NCBI RefSeq assembly: GCF_005952805.1
Contig: NZ_CP040709.1
Span: forward strand, 124,001-188,000
Direction of reading: 5' to 3'
Source: Inhella inkyongensis
Lineage (GTDB): Bacteria > Pseudomonadota > Gammaproteobacteria > Burkholderiales > Burkholderiaceae_C
DNA: 64,000 nt
This document shows positions 49,743-58,569 of the stretch, piece by piece (the first letter of the stretch is position 1; each line of letters opens with the position of its first letter). The translations under genes were made by a program, and so were the position numbers. The notes beneath the pieces are model-generated. The model did no database searches and was not told where the DNA came from. It saw only the letters and a program-made list of their open reading frames with translations.

Positions 49743-51742
49743 GCCGGCTGCTCCTTCAATGCGGAGGCCTCGGCGGCGGCCGCGGCGCGCTGGCGTCCTT
49801 CGCGCTGATACCGTCGATCCGATGCGCCCAGCCATCCGCCCCATGCCATCAACAGGCAGCCGCCCCAGATCCAGCCGATATAGGGCTTCACATAGACCCG
49901 CAAGATCCAGGCCTTGCCATCGTCCACCGGCTCGCCCAGCGACACGTACAGGTCGCGCAGCCAGCCGGCGTCGATGGCGGCCTCGGTCATCGGCATTTCG
50001 GAGCTACGGTAGAGCCGCTTTTCCGGGCGCAGCTCGGCCACGGGCTTCTCACCTTGGCTGACACGCACCCGACCCTGGGCGCCGGCGTAGTTGGCGCCCT
50101 CGATGCGCTGCAGGGCCGTCAGCTCGAAGCGGTAGCCGGCCACCGTGACGGCTTCGCCCGGCGCTAGCTTCACATCGCGCTCCACCTGCAGGCTGTTCAC
50201 CAGGGTGACGCCGACGATGAAAACCCCGACGCCCGCGTGGGCCAGCTGCATCGCCAGCACCTGACGCGGCAGCGCGGCCCAGCGGGCCATCAAGCCCAAG
50301 CCCTCACGCGGCCACAGGCGTTGCACCAGGTCGGCCGCACTGCCCACCAGCACCCACCAGGCCAGCAGCAGGCCCAGGCCCGCCCCCAGGCTGAGTGCGC
50401 CGCTGCCGAAGGCATGCGCCGCCGCCACCAGAGCGCTGACGACGGCGGCCCCGCGCAAGCGCTTCGCCAGGCTGGGCAGCGCGTCTTCCTTCCAGCGCGC
50501 CAGCGGACCCACCACCATCAGGAAGATCACCGGCGCCATCAGCGGCGCGAACACGGCGTCGAAATAGGGCGGGCCCACCGAGATCTTTTGCCCGGTCAGC
50601 GCGTCCAGCGCCAGCGGGTAGAGCGTGCCCAGCAGCACCGCGCCGAAGGCGGCCAGCAGCATCACGTTGTTCACCAGCAGCAGGGTCTCGCGGCTGAGCC
50701 ATGCAAAGCGCGCACCCAGGCCCAGCTTGCTGGCGCGTGCGGCGTAGAGGCTGAACGAGCCGCCCACCACCGCCACCAGAAAGGCCAGGATGAAGAGGCC
50801 GCGCTTGGGGTCGGTGGCAAAGGCGTGCACGGAGGACAGCACGCCTGAGCGCACCAGGAAGGTGCCCAGCAGAGAGAGCGAGAAGGCCAGGATGGCCAGC
50901 ATCACGGTCCAGCTTTTGAAGGCGCCGCGCTTTTCCGTCACTGCCAGCGAATGCAGCAGGGCCGTGCCCACCAGCCAGGGCATGAAGCTGGCGTTCTCCA
51001 CCGGGTCCCAGAACCACCAGCCGCCCCAGCCCAGCTCGGTATAGGCCCACCAGCTGCCCAGCGCGATGCCCAGGGTCAGGCTGATCCAGGCGGCCAGGGT
51101 CCAGGGCCGGGCCCAGCGCGTCCACTGGCTCCAGGCTGAGGAATTCGCTTCGCCACCCAGCAGGGCCGCCATCGCAAAGGCATAGGCCACGGCAAAGCCC
51201 ACATAGCCCATGTAGAGCATGGGCGGGTGCAGCACCATGCCGGGGTCCTGCAGCAGGGGGTTCAAGTCGCGCCCCTCTTCCAGGCCAGGGATCAGGCGCT
51301 CGAAGGGGTTGGAGGTCAGCAGCATGAAGAGCAGGAAGCCCGCCGCCAACGCACCCAGAATGGCCAGCACCCGCGCCATCAGGGCCTCGGGCAGCTGGGT
51401 GGAAAAGCGCGCCACCGCCGCCATCCAGGCCACCAGCAGGGCCACCCAAAGCAGCAGCGAGCCCTCGTGGCCGCCCCACACAGCCGCCACGCGGTAGGCC
51501 AGCGGCAGTTCGGAGTTGCTGTGCTGGGCCACGTAGGTGACCGAGAAGTCGAAGGCCACGAAGGACCAGGTCAGCGCCGCATAGGCCGCCAGCACCGCCA
51601 GGGCCAGTGCGGCGTTCAGCGGCCGGGCCAGCGCGATCCAGTCGCTGCGGCCGCGGGCGGCGCCCAGTTGCGGCAGGGTGGCCAGCGCCAGCGCCAGACC
51701 CAGGGCCAGCCAGAGGGCGAAATGCCCGAGTTCCGGAATCAT
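49739..51742 (-). CDS. ccmF: Haem lyase CcmF
   Basis: The 667-residue polytopic membrane core of the System I haem lyase. The WWD motif is present in [21 protein letters not shown], with [48 protein letters not shown] and [18 protein letters not shown]. Conserved periplasmic His residues are in these segments. It ligates haem from CcmE to apocytochrome. Flanked by 4-bp overlaps with ccmE and ccmG. Confidence 0.96.
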   Translation of the reverse strand: MIPELGHFALWLALGLALALATLPQLGAARGRSDWIALARPLNAALALAVLAAYAALTWSFVAFDFSVTYVAQHSNSELPLAYRVAAVWGGHEGSLLLWVALLVAWMAAVARFSTQLPEALMARVLAILGALAAGFLLFMLLTSNPFERLIPGLEEGRDLNPLLQDPGMVLHPPMLYMGYVGFAVAYAFAMAALLGGEANSSAWSQWTRWARPWTLAAWISLTLGIALGSWWAYTELGWGGWWFWDPVENASFMPWLVGTALLHSLAVTEKRGAFKSWTVMLAILAFSLSLLGTFLVRSGVLSSVHAFATDPKRGLFILAFLVAVVGGSFSLYAARASKLGLGARFAWLSRETLLLVNNVMLLAAFGAVLLGTLYPLALDALTGQKISVGPPYFDAVFAPLMAPVIFLMVVGPLARWKEDALPSLAKRLRGAAVVSALVAAAHAFGSGALSLGAGLGLLLAWWVLVGSAADLVQRLWPREGLGLMARWAALPRQVLAMQLAHAGVGVFIVGVTLVNSLQVERDVKLAPGEAVTVAGYRFELTALQRIEGANYAGAQGRVRVSQGEKPVAELRPEKRLYRSSEMPMTEAAIDAGWLRDLYVSLGEPVDDGKAWILRVYVKPYIGWIWGGCLLMAWGGWLGASDRRYQREGRQRAAAAAEASALKEQPA

Positions 51743-52194
51743 TGGCCGGCCTCCTTCAGGCTGTTCTGACCATGCGCCTGCTTCAAGGCCTGAGCGGCCT
51801 CGGGGGGCATGTAGTTCTCGTCATGCTTGGCCAGCACCTCGCGCGCCACGAACAGGCCGCCTTCCAGCTTGCCCTGCGCCACCACGCCCTTGCCTTCCTT
51901 GAACAGGTCGGGCAGCACGCCCTCATAGCGCACCGGCACGGTCTTGGCGTTGTCGGTCACCGTGAAGTGCACCTGCACGCCTTCGCGGCGCAGGCTGCCG
52001 GGTTCCACCAAACCGCCGATACGGAAGCTCCGCCCCTGTGGCGCCTCATTCGCCGCCACTTGGGTGGGCGAGTAGAAAAACACCATATTGCTGCGGAAGG
52101 CATTGGTCACCAGGGCGGCGATGGCGGCCACCGCGAGGAGGATGACGGCCACCAGGGCGAGGCGGCGGTGCCGGGGTTTGATTGCAGTGGTCAT
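51739..52194 (-). CDS. ccmE: Haem chaperone CcmE
   Basis: A 151-residue haem chaperone starting [28 protein letters not shown] (signal-anchor). The OB fold shows [50 protein letters not shown], and the haem-attachment segment [12 protein letters not shown] (His124 covalent site, Tyr128). It overlaps ccmF, but its start is followed upstream not by ccmD directly but by a 628-bp gap with a palindromic repeat (52251-52775). Confidence 0.95.
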   Translation of the reverse strand: MTTAIKPRHRRLALVAVILLAVAAIAALVTNAFRSNMVFFYSPTQVAANEAPQGRSFRIGGLVEPGSLRREGVQVHFTVTDNAKTVPVRYEGVLPDLFKEGKGVVAQGKLEGGLFVAREVLAKHDENYMPPEAAQALKQAHGQNSLKEAGQ

Positions 52195-52250
52195 TGGCAT
52201 GACACCCATGTTTGGAATGAGCCCGCAGGGGCTTCACCCCTGCACCCGAC

Positions 52251-52775
52251 CCCTTTCTCTTTGCTTCGCCAAAGAGAAAGGGGGAAAGAGAAAGGCGACC
52301 CCCGATGCCGGCGCCGCTCGCCTGCGGCGATCGGTTCCCTGCGCTGCTCAGGTCTTGGGGGCGGCGCGGAACGCGCTTCGCTCACTGCGTTCGCTGCGCT
52401 TGAACGGCCGCGCCGAGTTTGTTGTGGAGGCGCGCTACGCGCGCTCCCCCAAGCCCTTGCGCTGCTCGGCTTGGCATAGGGGGACCCCCCAACAGCCAAC
52501 AGCCGAACAGCCCGGACTTCAACAGATCGCTCCGTTTCGCGGGGTCCCCTATGCCCAGCCGAGGAGCACAGAAGAGCAGACCCGCGCGCGCAGCGCGCTT
52601 CAAGCACTGACTCGGCGCGGCCGTTCAAACGCAGTGAGCGAAGCGAACGCAGTGCGTTCCGCGCCGGGGTCTGCTCTTCGCGCACCGCAGGGAACCCCTT
52701 GGCGCAGCCAAGGGGCGCAGGCATCGGGGTCGCCTTTCTTTGGTTACTTTCTTTGGCGAAGCAAAGAAAGTAACC
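52251..52775. repeat. Large near-palindromic intergenic repeat inside the ccm operon
   Basis: About 525 bp between ccmD and ccmE. Its ends are two hairpins: CCCTTTCTCTTTG / CAAAGAGAAAGGG (52251-52263, 52270-52282) and GGTTACTTTCTTTG / CAAAGAAAGTAACC (52742-52755, 52762-52775), with reverse-complementary loops. Moving inward, pairs match across the whole element: GGCGACCCC/GGGGTCGCC, GGTTCCCTGCG/CGCAGGGAACC, GGCGCGGAACGC/GCGTTCCGCGCC, GAACGGCCGCGCCGAG (52412 region) with its complement near 52611, and GGCATAGGGG/CCCCTATGCC. It encodes no gene. Spurious frames on it contain 'SLRSLRLNGRA' and 'FAKE..KRKAT', which I recall from junk ORFs in other Burkholderiales, suggesting a dispersed element. 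Confidence 0.8.
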
Positions 52776-52822
52776 CGGCCGCCGGGCCGGAACCCCGGCG
52801 GGCTGGCGGGAGTTCAAGAACC

Positions 52823-52981
52823 TCATTCCTCGTCTCCGACCGCCCGCAGCGCCTTCCGATGCCGCGCCCGAGCGATCAGAGGCTCGACGACAAACACCAG
52901 CAAGCACACCCCATACGAGCCCCACACATAGAACCCATACCCGCCCATGGCGAGGAAGTCAGAGACAGAAGCCCAGTTCAT
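52823..52981 (-). CDS. ccmD: Haem exporter protein CcmD
   Basis: A 52-residue gene starting MNWASVSDFLAMGGYGFYVWGSYG, followed by a single helix (VCLLVFVVEPLIA) and a basic tail (RARHRKALRAVG). The 'F..MGGY..YVW.sYG' pattern is the CcmD signature. CcmD helps release holo-CcmE from the CcmABC complex. The ATG overlaps the ccmC stop (52978-52981), so the gene is coupled upstream although it is separated from ccmE by the repeat. Confidence 0.93.
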   Translation of the reverse strand: MNWASVSDFLAMGGYGFYVWGSYGVCLLVFVVEPLIARARHRKALRAVGDEE

Positions 52982-53721
52982 GCATCCCTCCGCAGCGCCT
53001 GCACCCAGGCCGCGTCGCGTTCACGTTCCAGCACGATGGCCCGCGCCCGCGTGAACACCACCGCGAACGCATAGGCCCAGCAGGCCAGGCTCATCAGCAG
53101 CATGGCCTGCAGCATCGTTTCGGCCATCTTGGGTGCGCTGGTGAGGCTCACGCTGGCGCCCTGGTGCAAGGTGTTCCACCACCGCACCGAGAAGTAAATG
53201 ATGGGCACGTTCACCGCCCCCACCACCGCCAGCAGGGCACCGGCCTGGTCGGCGCGCTGGACGTCGTCGATGGCGTTGACCAGGGCCATGTAGCCGAGGA
53301 ACAAGAAGAGCAGGATCAGCTCCGAGGTCAGGCGCGCATCCCAGACCCACCAGGTGCCCCAGGTCGGCTGGCCCCACAGCGCCCCCGTCACCAGGGCCAG
53401 CGCCGTCATCAGTGCGCCGGTGGGTGCGATGGCACGCGCCAGCATCGAGGCCATGCGTGCCTTGAAGGCCCAGCCGATTGCGGCCCAGAAGGCCATCACC
53501 AGATAGAGCAGCATCGACAACCAGGCCGTGGGCACGTGGATGAAGATGATGCGATAGGCCTCGCCCTGCGTCGCGTCGGTGGGGGCGACGAAGAAGCCGA
53601 TGTAGAGCGCCACGGCCGCCAGCAGCGCGGCCGCCGCCCACAACCAAGGCAGCAGGGCGCCGGTGAGCGCATAGAAGCGCACCGGTGCGGAAAAGGTAAA
53701 TAAACGCAGCGGTGACTTCAT
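52978..53721 (-). CDS. ccmC: Haem exporter/lyase membrane protein CcmC
   Basis: A 247-residue, six-helix membrane protein. The tryptophan-rich motif WGTWWVWDARLTSELILLFL is the haem-handling WWD domain; conserved His are in FIHVPTAWLSML and NTLHQGAS. It presents haem to CcmE within CcmABCD. Overlaps ccmB (53718-53721) and ccmD. Confidence 0.95.
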   Translation of the reverse strand: MKSPLRLFTFSAPVRFYALTGALLPWLWAAAALLAAVALYIGFFVAPTDATQGEAYRIIFIHVPTAWLSMLLYLVMAFWAAIGWAFKARMASMLARAIAPTGALMTALALVTGALWGQPTWGTWWVWDARLTSELILLFLFLGYMALVNAIDDVQRADQAGALLAVVGAVNVPIIYFSVRWWNTLHQGASVSLTSAPKMAETMLQAMLLMSLACWAYAFAVVFTRARAIVLERERDAAWVQALRRDA

Positions 53722-54392
53722 TGCGTAGCGATCTTCAAAGCGGCGGCCGTGGCGGGCGGCGCGCCGAGCAGGGTGGCGATCAACAGCGCCCCCAGCAGCG
53801 ACAAATGCCCACCAACCGCCAGACCGGATTCATAGGCCCCCACCGCCCCGCTGCCGAAGATCAGCGTGGGGATGGCCAGGGGCAGGACGATCAGCAGATT
53901 CAGCAGGCCCCCGGCACGCAGACCCAGGGTGAGCGCGGCACCAAAGGCCCCCAGCAGGCTGAGCACCGGGGTGCCCAGTCCCAAGCCCGCCATCAGCACG
54001 GCCAAGGGCATGCCCGTCAGGCCGAACATCAGGGCCAACAGCGGTGCTGCCAACAGCAGCGGCAAGCCATGCGTGAGCCAATGCGCGACGGCCTTGGCCA
54101 GGGCCAGCAGCCAGGCGGGCTGGCCGGCCAGCAGCAGTTGGTCCAGGCTGCCGTCCTGCCAATCGCCGCCCCAGAGTGGGCCCAGAGAGAGCAGGGTGGC
54201 CAGCAGCGCGCCCACCCACAGCACGCCGGGCGCGATATGGCGCAGGGTGTCGGGCTCTGGGCCGATGCCGAGCGGAAACAGGCTGGCCGCGACGACGAAG
54301 AACACCACCGGCAGCAGGGCCTCGGTGGGGCGGCGCGCGGCCAGGCGCAGCTCGCGCCGGATCACCGTGGTGGCGAAGGCCAGGCCGCTCAT
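53718..54392 (-). CDS. ccmB: Haem exporter membrane protein CcmB
   Basis: A 224-residue permease starting MSGLAFATTVIRRELRLAARRPTEALLPVVFFVVAA, with six hydrophobic segments and the family pieces GVLWVGALLATLLSL, DWQDGSLDQLLLAG and SLLGAFGAALTLGLRAGGLLNLLIVLPLAIPTLIFG. Forms the ABC transporter core with CcmA. Start at 54392 chosen for its overlap with the ccmA stop (54389-54392). Confidence 0.94.
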   Translation of the reverse strand: MSGLAFATTVIRRELRLAARRPTEALLPVVFFVVAASLFPLGIGPEPDTLRHIAPGVLWVGALLATLLSLGPLWGGDWQDGSLDQLLLAGQPAWLLALAKAVAHWLTHGLPLLLAAPLLALMFGLTGMPLAVLMAGLGLGTPVLSLLGAFGAALTLGLRAGGLLNLLIVLPLAIPTLIFGSGAVGAYESGLAVGGHLSLLGALLIATLLGAPPATAAALKIATQ

Positions 54393-55024
54393 GTCAGGGC
54401 CTTGAGCATTTGCTCTGCGCAGCGCAGGCCCGCCACTGCCTGGTGGCTGGTGAACAGCACCGCGCCGCCGCGCGCGCATTGGGCAGCCATCAGTGCGCAC
54501 AGGGCCTGCACGCCGGCGTCGTCCAGCGCGTCAAAGGGTTCGTCCAGCAGCCAGAGCTCGGCCGCTTCGGTCTGCAGGCTTAAGCCCAAACGCGCCAGCG
54601 CCGTGCGCCGCCGCTGGCCCTGGCTTAGGCTGCGCACGGGCCGGGCCCGCAGCGGCCCCAGGGCCAGGGCGTCCAGCGCTTGGCGCAGCGCCGCGACCGT
54701 GACGAGCTGCCCCCGCAGCGCCGCGTCCAGGCGCAGGTTCTCGGCCACCGTCAGATCGTCCTTGAGCGCGTTGGCATGGCCCAGATAGAGCAAGGGGGCT
54801 TGCCGCTGCAGCCTGCCCGCCGCCGGCGCGCGCAGGCCGGCCAGGGTGCGCAGCAGGGTGGTCTTGCCGCTGCCATTGACGCCGCGTAGCCACAGGCAGT
54901 CGCCGGCGCGCAGGCTCAGATCCAAGGCCGCAAACAAGGGGCGTTCGCCGCGCTCGCACACAAGCTGCTGCGCGTGCAACAGCACGGGGGCAGCATCCGC
55001 AGTCGCGGGGGGCAGGGCGTTCAT
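54389..55024 (-). CDS. ccmA: Cytochrome c maturation ABC ATPase CcmA
   Basis: A 211-residue ATPase, first gene of ccmABCDEFGHI. Walker A is GVNGSGKTTLLR, the signature LSQGQRRRTALARL, Walker B LWLLDEPFDALDD and the H-loop LFTSHQAV. ATP hydrolysis releases holo-CcmE from CcmC. The promoter region upstream (55025-55243) has three FNR-like boxes; the perfect one at 55122-55135 has a leftward TAAGCA -10 after 22 bp, giving a transcript beginning about 63 nt before the start. Confidence 0.93.
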   Translation of the reverse strand: MNALPPATADAAPVLLHAQQLVCERGERPLFAALDLSLRAGDCLWLRGVNGSGKTTLLRTLAGLRAPAAGRLQRQAPLLYLGHANALKDDLTVAENLRLDAALRGQLVTVAALRQALDALALGPLRARPVRSLSQGQRRRTALARLGLSLQTEAAELWLLDEPFDALDDAGVQALCALMAAQCARGGAVLFTSHQAVAGLRCAEQMLKALT

Positions 55025-55061
55025 GGGGGCGCAGTGTGCGGCAGTCCGTGGGGCCTGGCCT

Positions 55062-55075
55062 TTGAACTGCATCAA
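55062..55075 (+). promoter_or_regulatory. FNR/Anr-type box
   Basis: TTGAACTGCATCAA fits TTGAT-N4-ATCAA at 9 of 10 positions. Rightward after 22 bp comes TAGCCG (55098-55103), the same spacing as other promoters in this region. Could drive rightward transcription or add regulation to ccm. Confidence 0.6.
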
Positions 55076-55121
55076 CCACGTCGAGGGCTTGCGTGCTTAG
55101 CCGGGCGGGAATGGGCGGGTG

Positions 55122-55135
55122 TTGATGCAGATCAA
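55122..55135 (-). promoter_or_regulatory. Perfect FNR/Anr box, likely ccm promoter
   Basis: TTGATGCAGATCAA is a perfect consensus match (TTGAT-N4-ATCAA). On the minus strand, 22 bp beyond the box, TAAGCA (55099-55094) fits as a -10, pointing to ccmA. Confidence 0.7.
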
Positions 55136-55170
55136 GCCCTGCGGCTCGCCGCCGCGCCCGCCATCCGAGC

Positions 55171-55212
55171 TTGAACTGCGTCAAAGACGGACTAGAGCCG
55201 CGCCTCTAGTCT
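55171..55212 (+). promoter_or_regulatory. Anr-type promoter of the nitronate monooxygenase-like gene
   Basis: Box TTGAACTGCGTCAA (55171-55184), 22-bp gap, -10-like TAGTCT (55207-55212), which is part of the perfect dyad GACTAGAG-N6-CTCTAGTC (55190-55211). Predicted start near 55219, 25 nt before the ATG. Confidence 0.7.
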
Positions 55213-55243
55213 GCGCGGCTCTGCAATTCCTCGGATTCCCTTC

Positions 55244-56458
55244 ATGTCCTTCGAGCTTCTTGATCTGGCGCGCGCCCAGGCCGGCCTGCGCCGTCTGCAA
55301 CTCGCAGGGCGTGAGCTGCTGCCCATCGTGCAGGGCGGCATGGGCGTGGGGGTGTCGGCGCACCGCCTGGCCGGCAGCGTGGCTGCCCAAGGGGGCGTGG
55401 GCACGATTTCCTCGGTGGACCTGCGCCGTCACCACCCCGACCTGATGGCCCGCAGCGAAGGCCTGCCCGAGGACGACACCAAGAAGGCCGTGATCCAGGC
55501 CGCCAACCAAGAAGCCCTGGCGCGCGAGATCCAAGCGGCGCGGCGTCTGGCCGAAGGAGCGGGCTTGCTGGCGGTGAATGTGATGCGCGCCGTCAGCGAC
55601 TACGCAGCCTCTATCAAGACCGCGCTGGAGAACGGCATCGATGCCGTGGTGGTGGGCGCCGGCCTGCCGCTGGACCTGCCGGCCCTGGCCAAGGACCACC
55701 CCAAGACCGCACTGATCCCCATCCTCAGCGATGCGCGCGGTGTGTCGCTGGTGCTGAAGAAATGGGAGCGCCAGCAGCGCCTGCCCGATGCCATCGTCAT
55801 CGAGCACCCGGCGCATGCCGCCGGTCATCTGGGCGCGGCCAAGATCGCCGACCTGAACGACCCGCGATTCGACTTCGAGACCGTGCTGCCGGCCGTGCGC
55901 CAGCTGCTGCGCGACGCGGGTGTGGAGGGTCAGGTGCCGCTGATCGCCGCGGGCGGCATCCGCCGCTGCGAAGACATCCTGCGCGTCCAGGCCCTGGGGG
56001 CCGACGCCGCCCAGTTGGGCACGGCCTTTGTCGCCACCCACGAATGTGATGCGCATGACGAGTTCAAGCGCGTACTCAGCCAAGCGCGCGAGGAAGACAT
56101 GGTGGAGATCACCAGCGTGGCCGGCCTGCCGGCGCGCGCCGTGCTCACCCCGTGGCTGAAGAAATACCTGAAGGCCGAGCCACGACTGCAGGCCGTGGCG
56201 CAACTGAAGAGCCGCTGCACCATGGCCTTCGACTGCCTGCAGCAATGCGGGCTGCGTGACGGGCTCAAGGGCTGGGGCCAGTTCTGCATCGACCAGCGGC
56301 TTGCCGCGGCGCTGCGCGGCGACACGAATGGCGGTCTGTTCTTCCGCGGCCGCGGCGGCATGCCCTTTGGCGAACAGATCGCCAGCGTGCGCCAACTGAT
56401 GGAGCGCCTGCTCACCCCGGGGGTCGCGCTGGGCACCCCCCTGGCCGCGCCGGCCTGA
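55244..56458 (+). CDS. Nitronate monooxygenase (2-nitropropane dioxygenase family)
   Basis: A 404-residue flavoprotein-like TIM barrel. LPIVQGGMGVGVSAHRLAGSVAAQGGVGTISSVD is the N-terminal FMN region, followed by NVMRAVSDYA, AVVVGAGLPLDLP, IEHPAHAAGHLG, PLIAAGGIRRCEDILRVQALGADAAQLGTAF (phosphate site). Known members oxidise alkyl nitronates with FMN. This copy is upstream of nnrS and under a matching Anr-type promoter, so a role during anaerobic or nitrosative growth is likely rather than nitroalkane catabolism. A Cys-rich section (LKSRCTMAFDCLQQCGLRD) near the C-terminus is not typical of the classical class I enzyme. Confidence 0.87.
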   Translation: MSFELLDLARAQAGLRRLQLAGRELLPIVQGGMGVGVSAHRLAGSVAAQGGVGTISSVDLRRHHPDLMARSEGLPEDDTKKAVIQAANQEALAREIQAARRLAEGAGLLAVNVMRAVSDYAASIKTALENGIDAVVVGAGLPLDLPALAKDHPKTALIPILSDARGVSLVLKKWERQQRLPDAIVIEHPAHAAGHLGAAKIADLNDPRFDFETVLPAVRQLLRDAGVEGQVPLIAAGGIRRCEDILRVQALGADAAQLGTAFVATHECDAHDEFKRVLSQAREEDMVEITSVAGLPARAVLTPWLKKYLKAEPRLQAVAQLKSRCTMAFDCLQQCGLRDGLKGWGQFCIDQRLAAALRGDTNGGLFFRGRGGMPFGEQIASVRQLMERLLTPGVALGTPLAAPA

Positions 56459-56496
56459 AGCAGATCAAGGCGGGCCGCGGCGCTGGCCTCTAGCCT
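56455..56496 (+). promoter_or_regulatory. Anr-type promoter of nnrS
   Basis: Box CTGAAGCAGATCAA (56455-56468, one mismatch, spanning the upstream stop codon), 22-bp gap, TAGCCT (56491-56496). A start at the usual -41.5 position would be base 56503, the A of the first nnrS ATG. Confidence 0.65.
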
Positions 56497-56502
56497 GCAC
56501 GG

Positions 56503-57792
56503 ATGATCCCCATCCAGCCTGCCGCCATGCCAAGCTCCACGACAGCCAACAGCCCGGCCGCGCCCTGGTCCTTCGCGCGCCTGCTCAGCGCCCCGCACCG
56601 CCTGGGCTTCTTCGCCGCCGCCGTGGGTTTGGGTTTGTCGGCCCTGTGGTGGGCCTTGGCCCTGCTGGCGCGCAGCATCGGCCTCGAGTTGCCTTGGGCC
56701 GTGGCGCCTGGACTTGCCCATGGGCTGCTGCTGGCTGGGGGCTTCATGCCCTTCTTCATCGTCGGCTTTCTGTTCACCGCCGGTCCGCGCTGGCTGGGCC
56801 TGGGTGAGGTGAATGCCGAAACCCTGCTGCGGCCCGTGCTGCTGATGGGCGGTGGCTGGGCCCTGGCCCTGCTGGGATTTCATGCCCACGTAGGGCTCGC
56901 CGCTCTGGGCGTGTTGGCGGTCACCCTGGGCTGGACCTGGGTGCTGGGGCGCTTCATCCGGCTGATCCGCATCAGCCCCGTGCCCGATCAACTGCACCCG
57001 CGTGCCGTGGCGTTTGCCGGCCTGCAGGGGGTGCTGGGTTTTGCCGTGGCGGCGCTGGCCTTGGCCCTGGGTGAACCGGGCTGGCTGCGGGCGGCGGTTT
57101 ACTGGTTGATCTGGGCCTTTCTGGCGCCCACCTTTGCCATCGTCTCGCACCGCATGATTCCCTTCTTCACTGCGGCGGTGCTGCCCTTCCTGGATGCCTG
57201 GAAGCCCAACTGGCTGTTGGCCGTGATGGGGGCGGCCCTGGGCGCCGGCGCCCTGGATGCGGTGGCGCTGAGCCTGGGCTGGACCCTGCCCACCGCCATG
57301 CACGGGCTGCTGGCCTTTGGTCTGGGCGCGTCCGGCTGTTTACTGGTGTGGCTGGCGCTGCGTTGGGGCCTGGTGCAGAGCCTGAAGATCAAGCTGCTGG
57401 CCATGCTGCACGGCGGCTTCGTCTGGTTCGGTCTGGCCCTGCTGCTGGCTGCCCTTGGTCACGCCCTGCAGGCCCTGGGCCGGCCGGATCTGGGCCTGGC
57501 CCCGCTGCATGCACTGACCCTGGGCTATCTGGGTTGCACCCTGATCGCCATGGTGACCCGTGTGGCCAGCGGCCACAGCGGCCGCCCGCTGGCGGTGGAC
57601 GGCATCGCCTGGGGTCTTTATGGCCTGCTGCAGCTGACTGTGCTGCTGCGCCTGGCTGCCGCCTTGCTGCCCCGCCTCGGCACGCCCCTGCTGCTGGCGG
57701 CTGCCGCCGGCTGGGCGCTGGTCAGCCTGAGCTGGGCCTGGCGCTATGGCGGCTGGCTGGGCCGCCCGCGCATCGACGGCAGGCCGGGGTAG
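56503..57792 (+). CDS. nnrS: NnrS family haem-copper nitric oxide response membrane protein
   Basis: A 429-residue protein with about 12 membrane helices. NnrS proteins protect against nitric oxide stress. Family signatures are LSAPHRLGFFAA, LPWAVAPGLAHGLLLAGGFMPFFIVGFLFTAGPRWLG, SHRMIPFFTAAVLP, LHALTLGYLGCTLIAMVTRVASGHSGRPL; His residues here are probable haem ligands. The first ATG coincides with the predicted transcription start, so translation may be leaderless or begin at the in-frame ATG at 56527 (MPSSTTANS). Confidence 0.9.
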   Translation: MIPIQPAAMPSSTTANSPAAPWSFARLLSAPHRLGFFAAAVGLGLSALWWALALLARSIGLELPWAVAPGLAHGLLLAGGFMPFFIVGFLFTAGPRWLGLGEVNAETLLRPVLLMGGGWALALLGFHAHVGLAALGVLAVTLGWTWVLGRFIRLIRISPVPDQLHPRAVAFAGLQGVLGFAVAALALALGEPGWLRAAVYWLIWAFLAPTFAIVSHRMIPFFTAAVLPFLDAWKPNWLLAVMGAALGAGALDAVALSLGWTLPTAMHGLLAFGLGASGCLLVWLALRWGLVQSLKIKLLAMLHGGFVWFGLALLLAALGHALQALGRPDLGLAPLHALTLGYLGCTLIAMVTRVASGHSGRPLAVDGIAWGLYGLLQLTVLLRLAAALLPRLGTPLLLAAAAGWALVSLSWAWRYGGWLGRPRIDGRPG

Positions 57793-57873
57793 CTGCGGTT
57801 TTCCCTGGGCAGTGGGCGCAGGGGCCACTGGCAGGATGCGCGCCTCACAACAAAGCGCACAGGGAGTGCTGTC

Positions 57874-58563
57874 ATGAATCGATCCCTTCTCGGCCTCATG
57901 GCGACCGGCGCGGCCGGCTTCTTGGCGGGCTGGTTGGCCCACGGTGCCAACGCCCCTGCGGCTCAGGCCTCGCCGGCCGCTGCGCTGGAAGGCCCGGCGG
58001 TCGCGCCTGGGCTGCCGGCGGCCGCCTTGAATCCCGCGTCGCAGTCCGCCTGGGCGCCGCAGCCCGGCAAGCCCGTCACCGATTCGGCCTCATCGCCAGC
58101 CCCACACGCCGTGGTGGCCCCGGTTGCACCCGCAGCCAAGCCCGGCCTGAGCCTGATGCCCGCGCCCACGCTCAGTGCCGAGCATCAGGCGTTGCTGGTC
58201 TCCGGCCACGACAAGCAACCCTTCCGCAATGCCTCGCCGGCAGAGTTGCACCAGCAGTTCATGGCTGAAGCCCGTGATGCCACCTGGGCCGACCCGTTGG
58301 AGACCCAGCTGCGCCAAGCCCTGGGCGCGCTGGGCGTTCAGTCGCCCGCCTTTGATGTGCAGGGCCTGGACTGCCGCCAGAACCTGTGCGAGTTGCGCCT
58401 GATCGGCTTCGCCCCGAACGCCGGCGATCAATGGAACCGGGCCATGGTTTCGCTGCGCGAGCAGGACTGGTGGGGCCAGGCCTATTCCGGCATGTCCACC
58501 ACCAGCAGCGGCAACAATGGTCGTACGGTCATCGCGACCTTCTTTGAGCGGCGCAAACGCTAA
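57874..58563 (+). CDS. Exported hypothetical protein
   Basis: A 229-residue protein. N-terminal signal-anchor MNRSLLGLMATGAAGFLAGWLAHGANA, a long Ala/Pro-rich linker to about residue 95, then a folded domain (ADPLETQLRQALGALGVQSPAFDVQGLDCRQNLCELRLIGF) with two Cys that could form a disulfide, ending NNGRTVIATFFERRKR. AGGGAG precedes the ATG. The folded part resembles short periplasmic proteins of unknown function seen near secretion or pilus genes, but I cannot name a family. Confidence 0.65.
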   Translation: MNRSLLGLMATGAAGFLAGWLAHGANAPAAQASPAAALEGPAVAPGLPAAALNPASQSAWAPQPGKPVTDSASSPAPHAVVAPVAPAAKPGLSLMPAPTLSAEHQALLVSGHDKQPFRNASPAELHQQFMAEARDATWADPLETQLRQALGALGVQSPAFDVQGLDCRQNLCELRLIGFAPNAGDQWNRAMVSLREQDWWGQAYSGMSTTSSGNNGRTVIATFFERRKR

Positions 58564-58569
58564 GGAAGG

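Noticed and set aside
52088..53074. Open frames on both strands over the ccmD-ccmE gap (also 52191-52925)
   Set aside because: They cross the palindromic repeat and ccm genes, have Arg/Ala/Ser junk composition, and read alike on both strands because the DNA is palindromic.
55930..57303. 457-residue minus-strand frame
   Set aside because: Antisense to nnrS and the nitronate monooxygenase gene; no recognisable domain.
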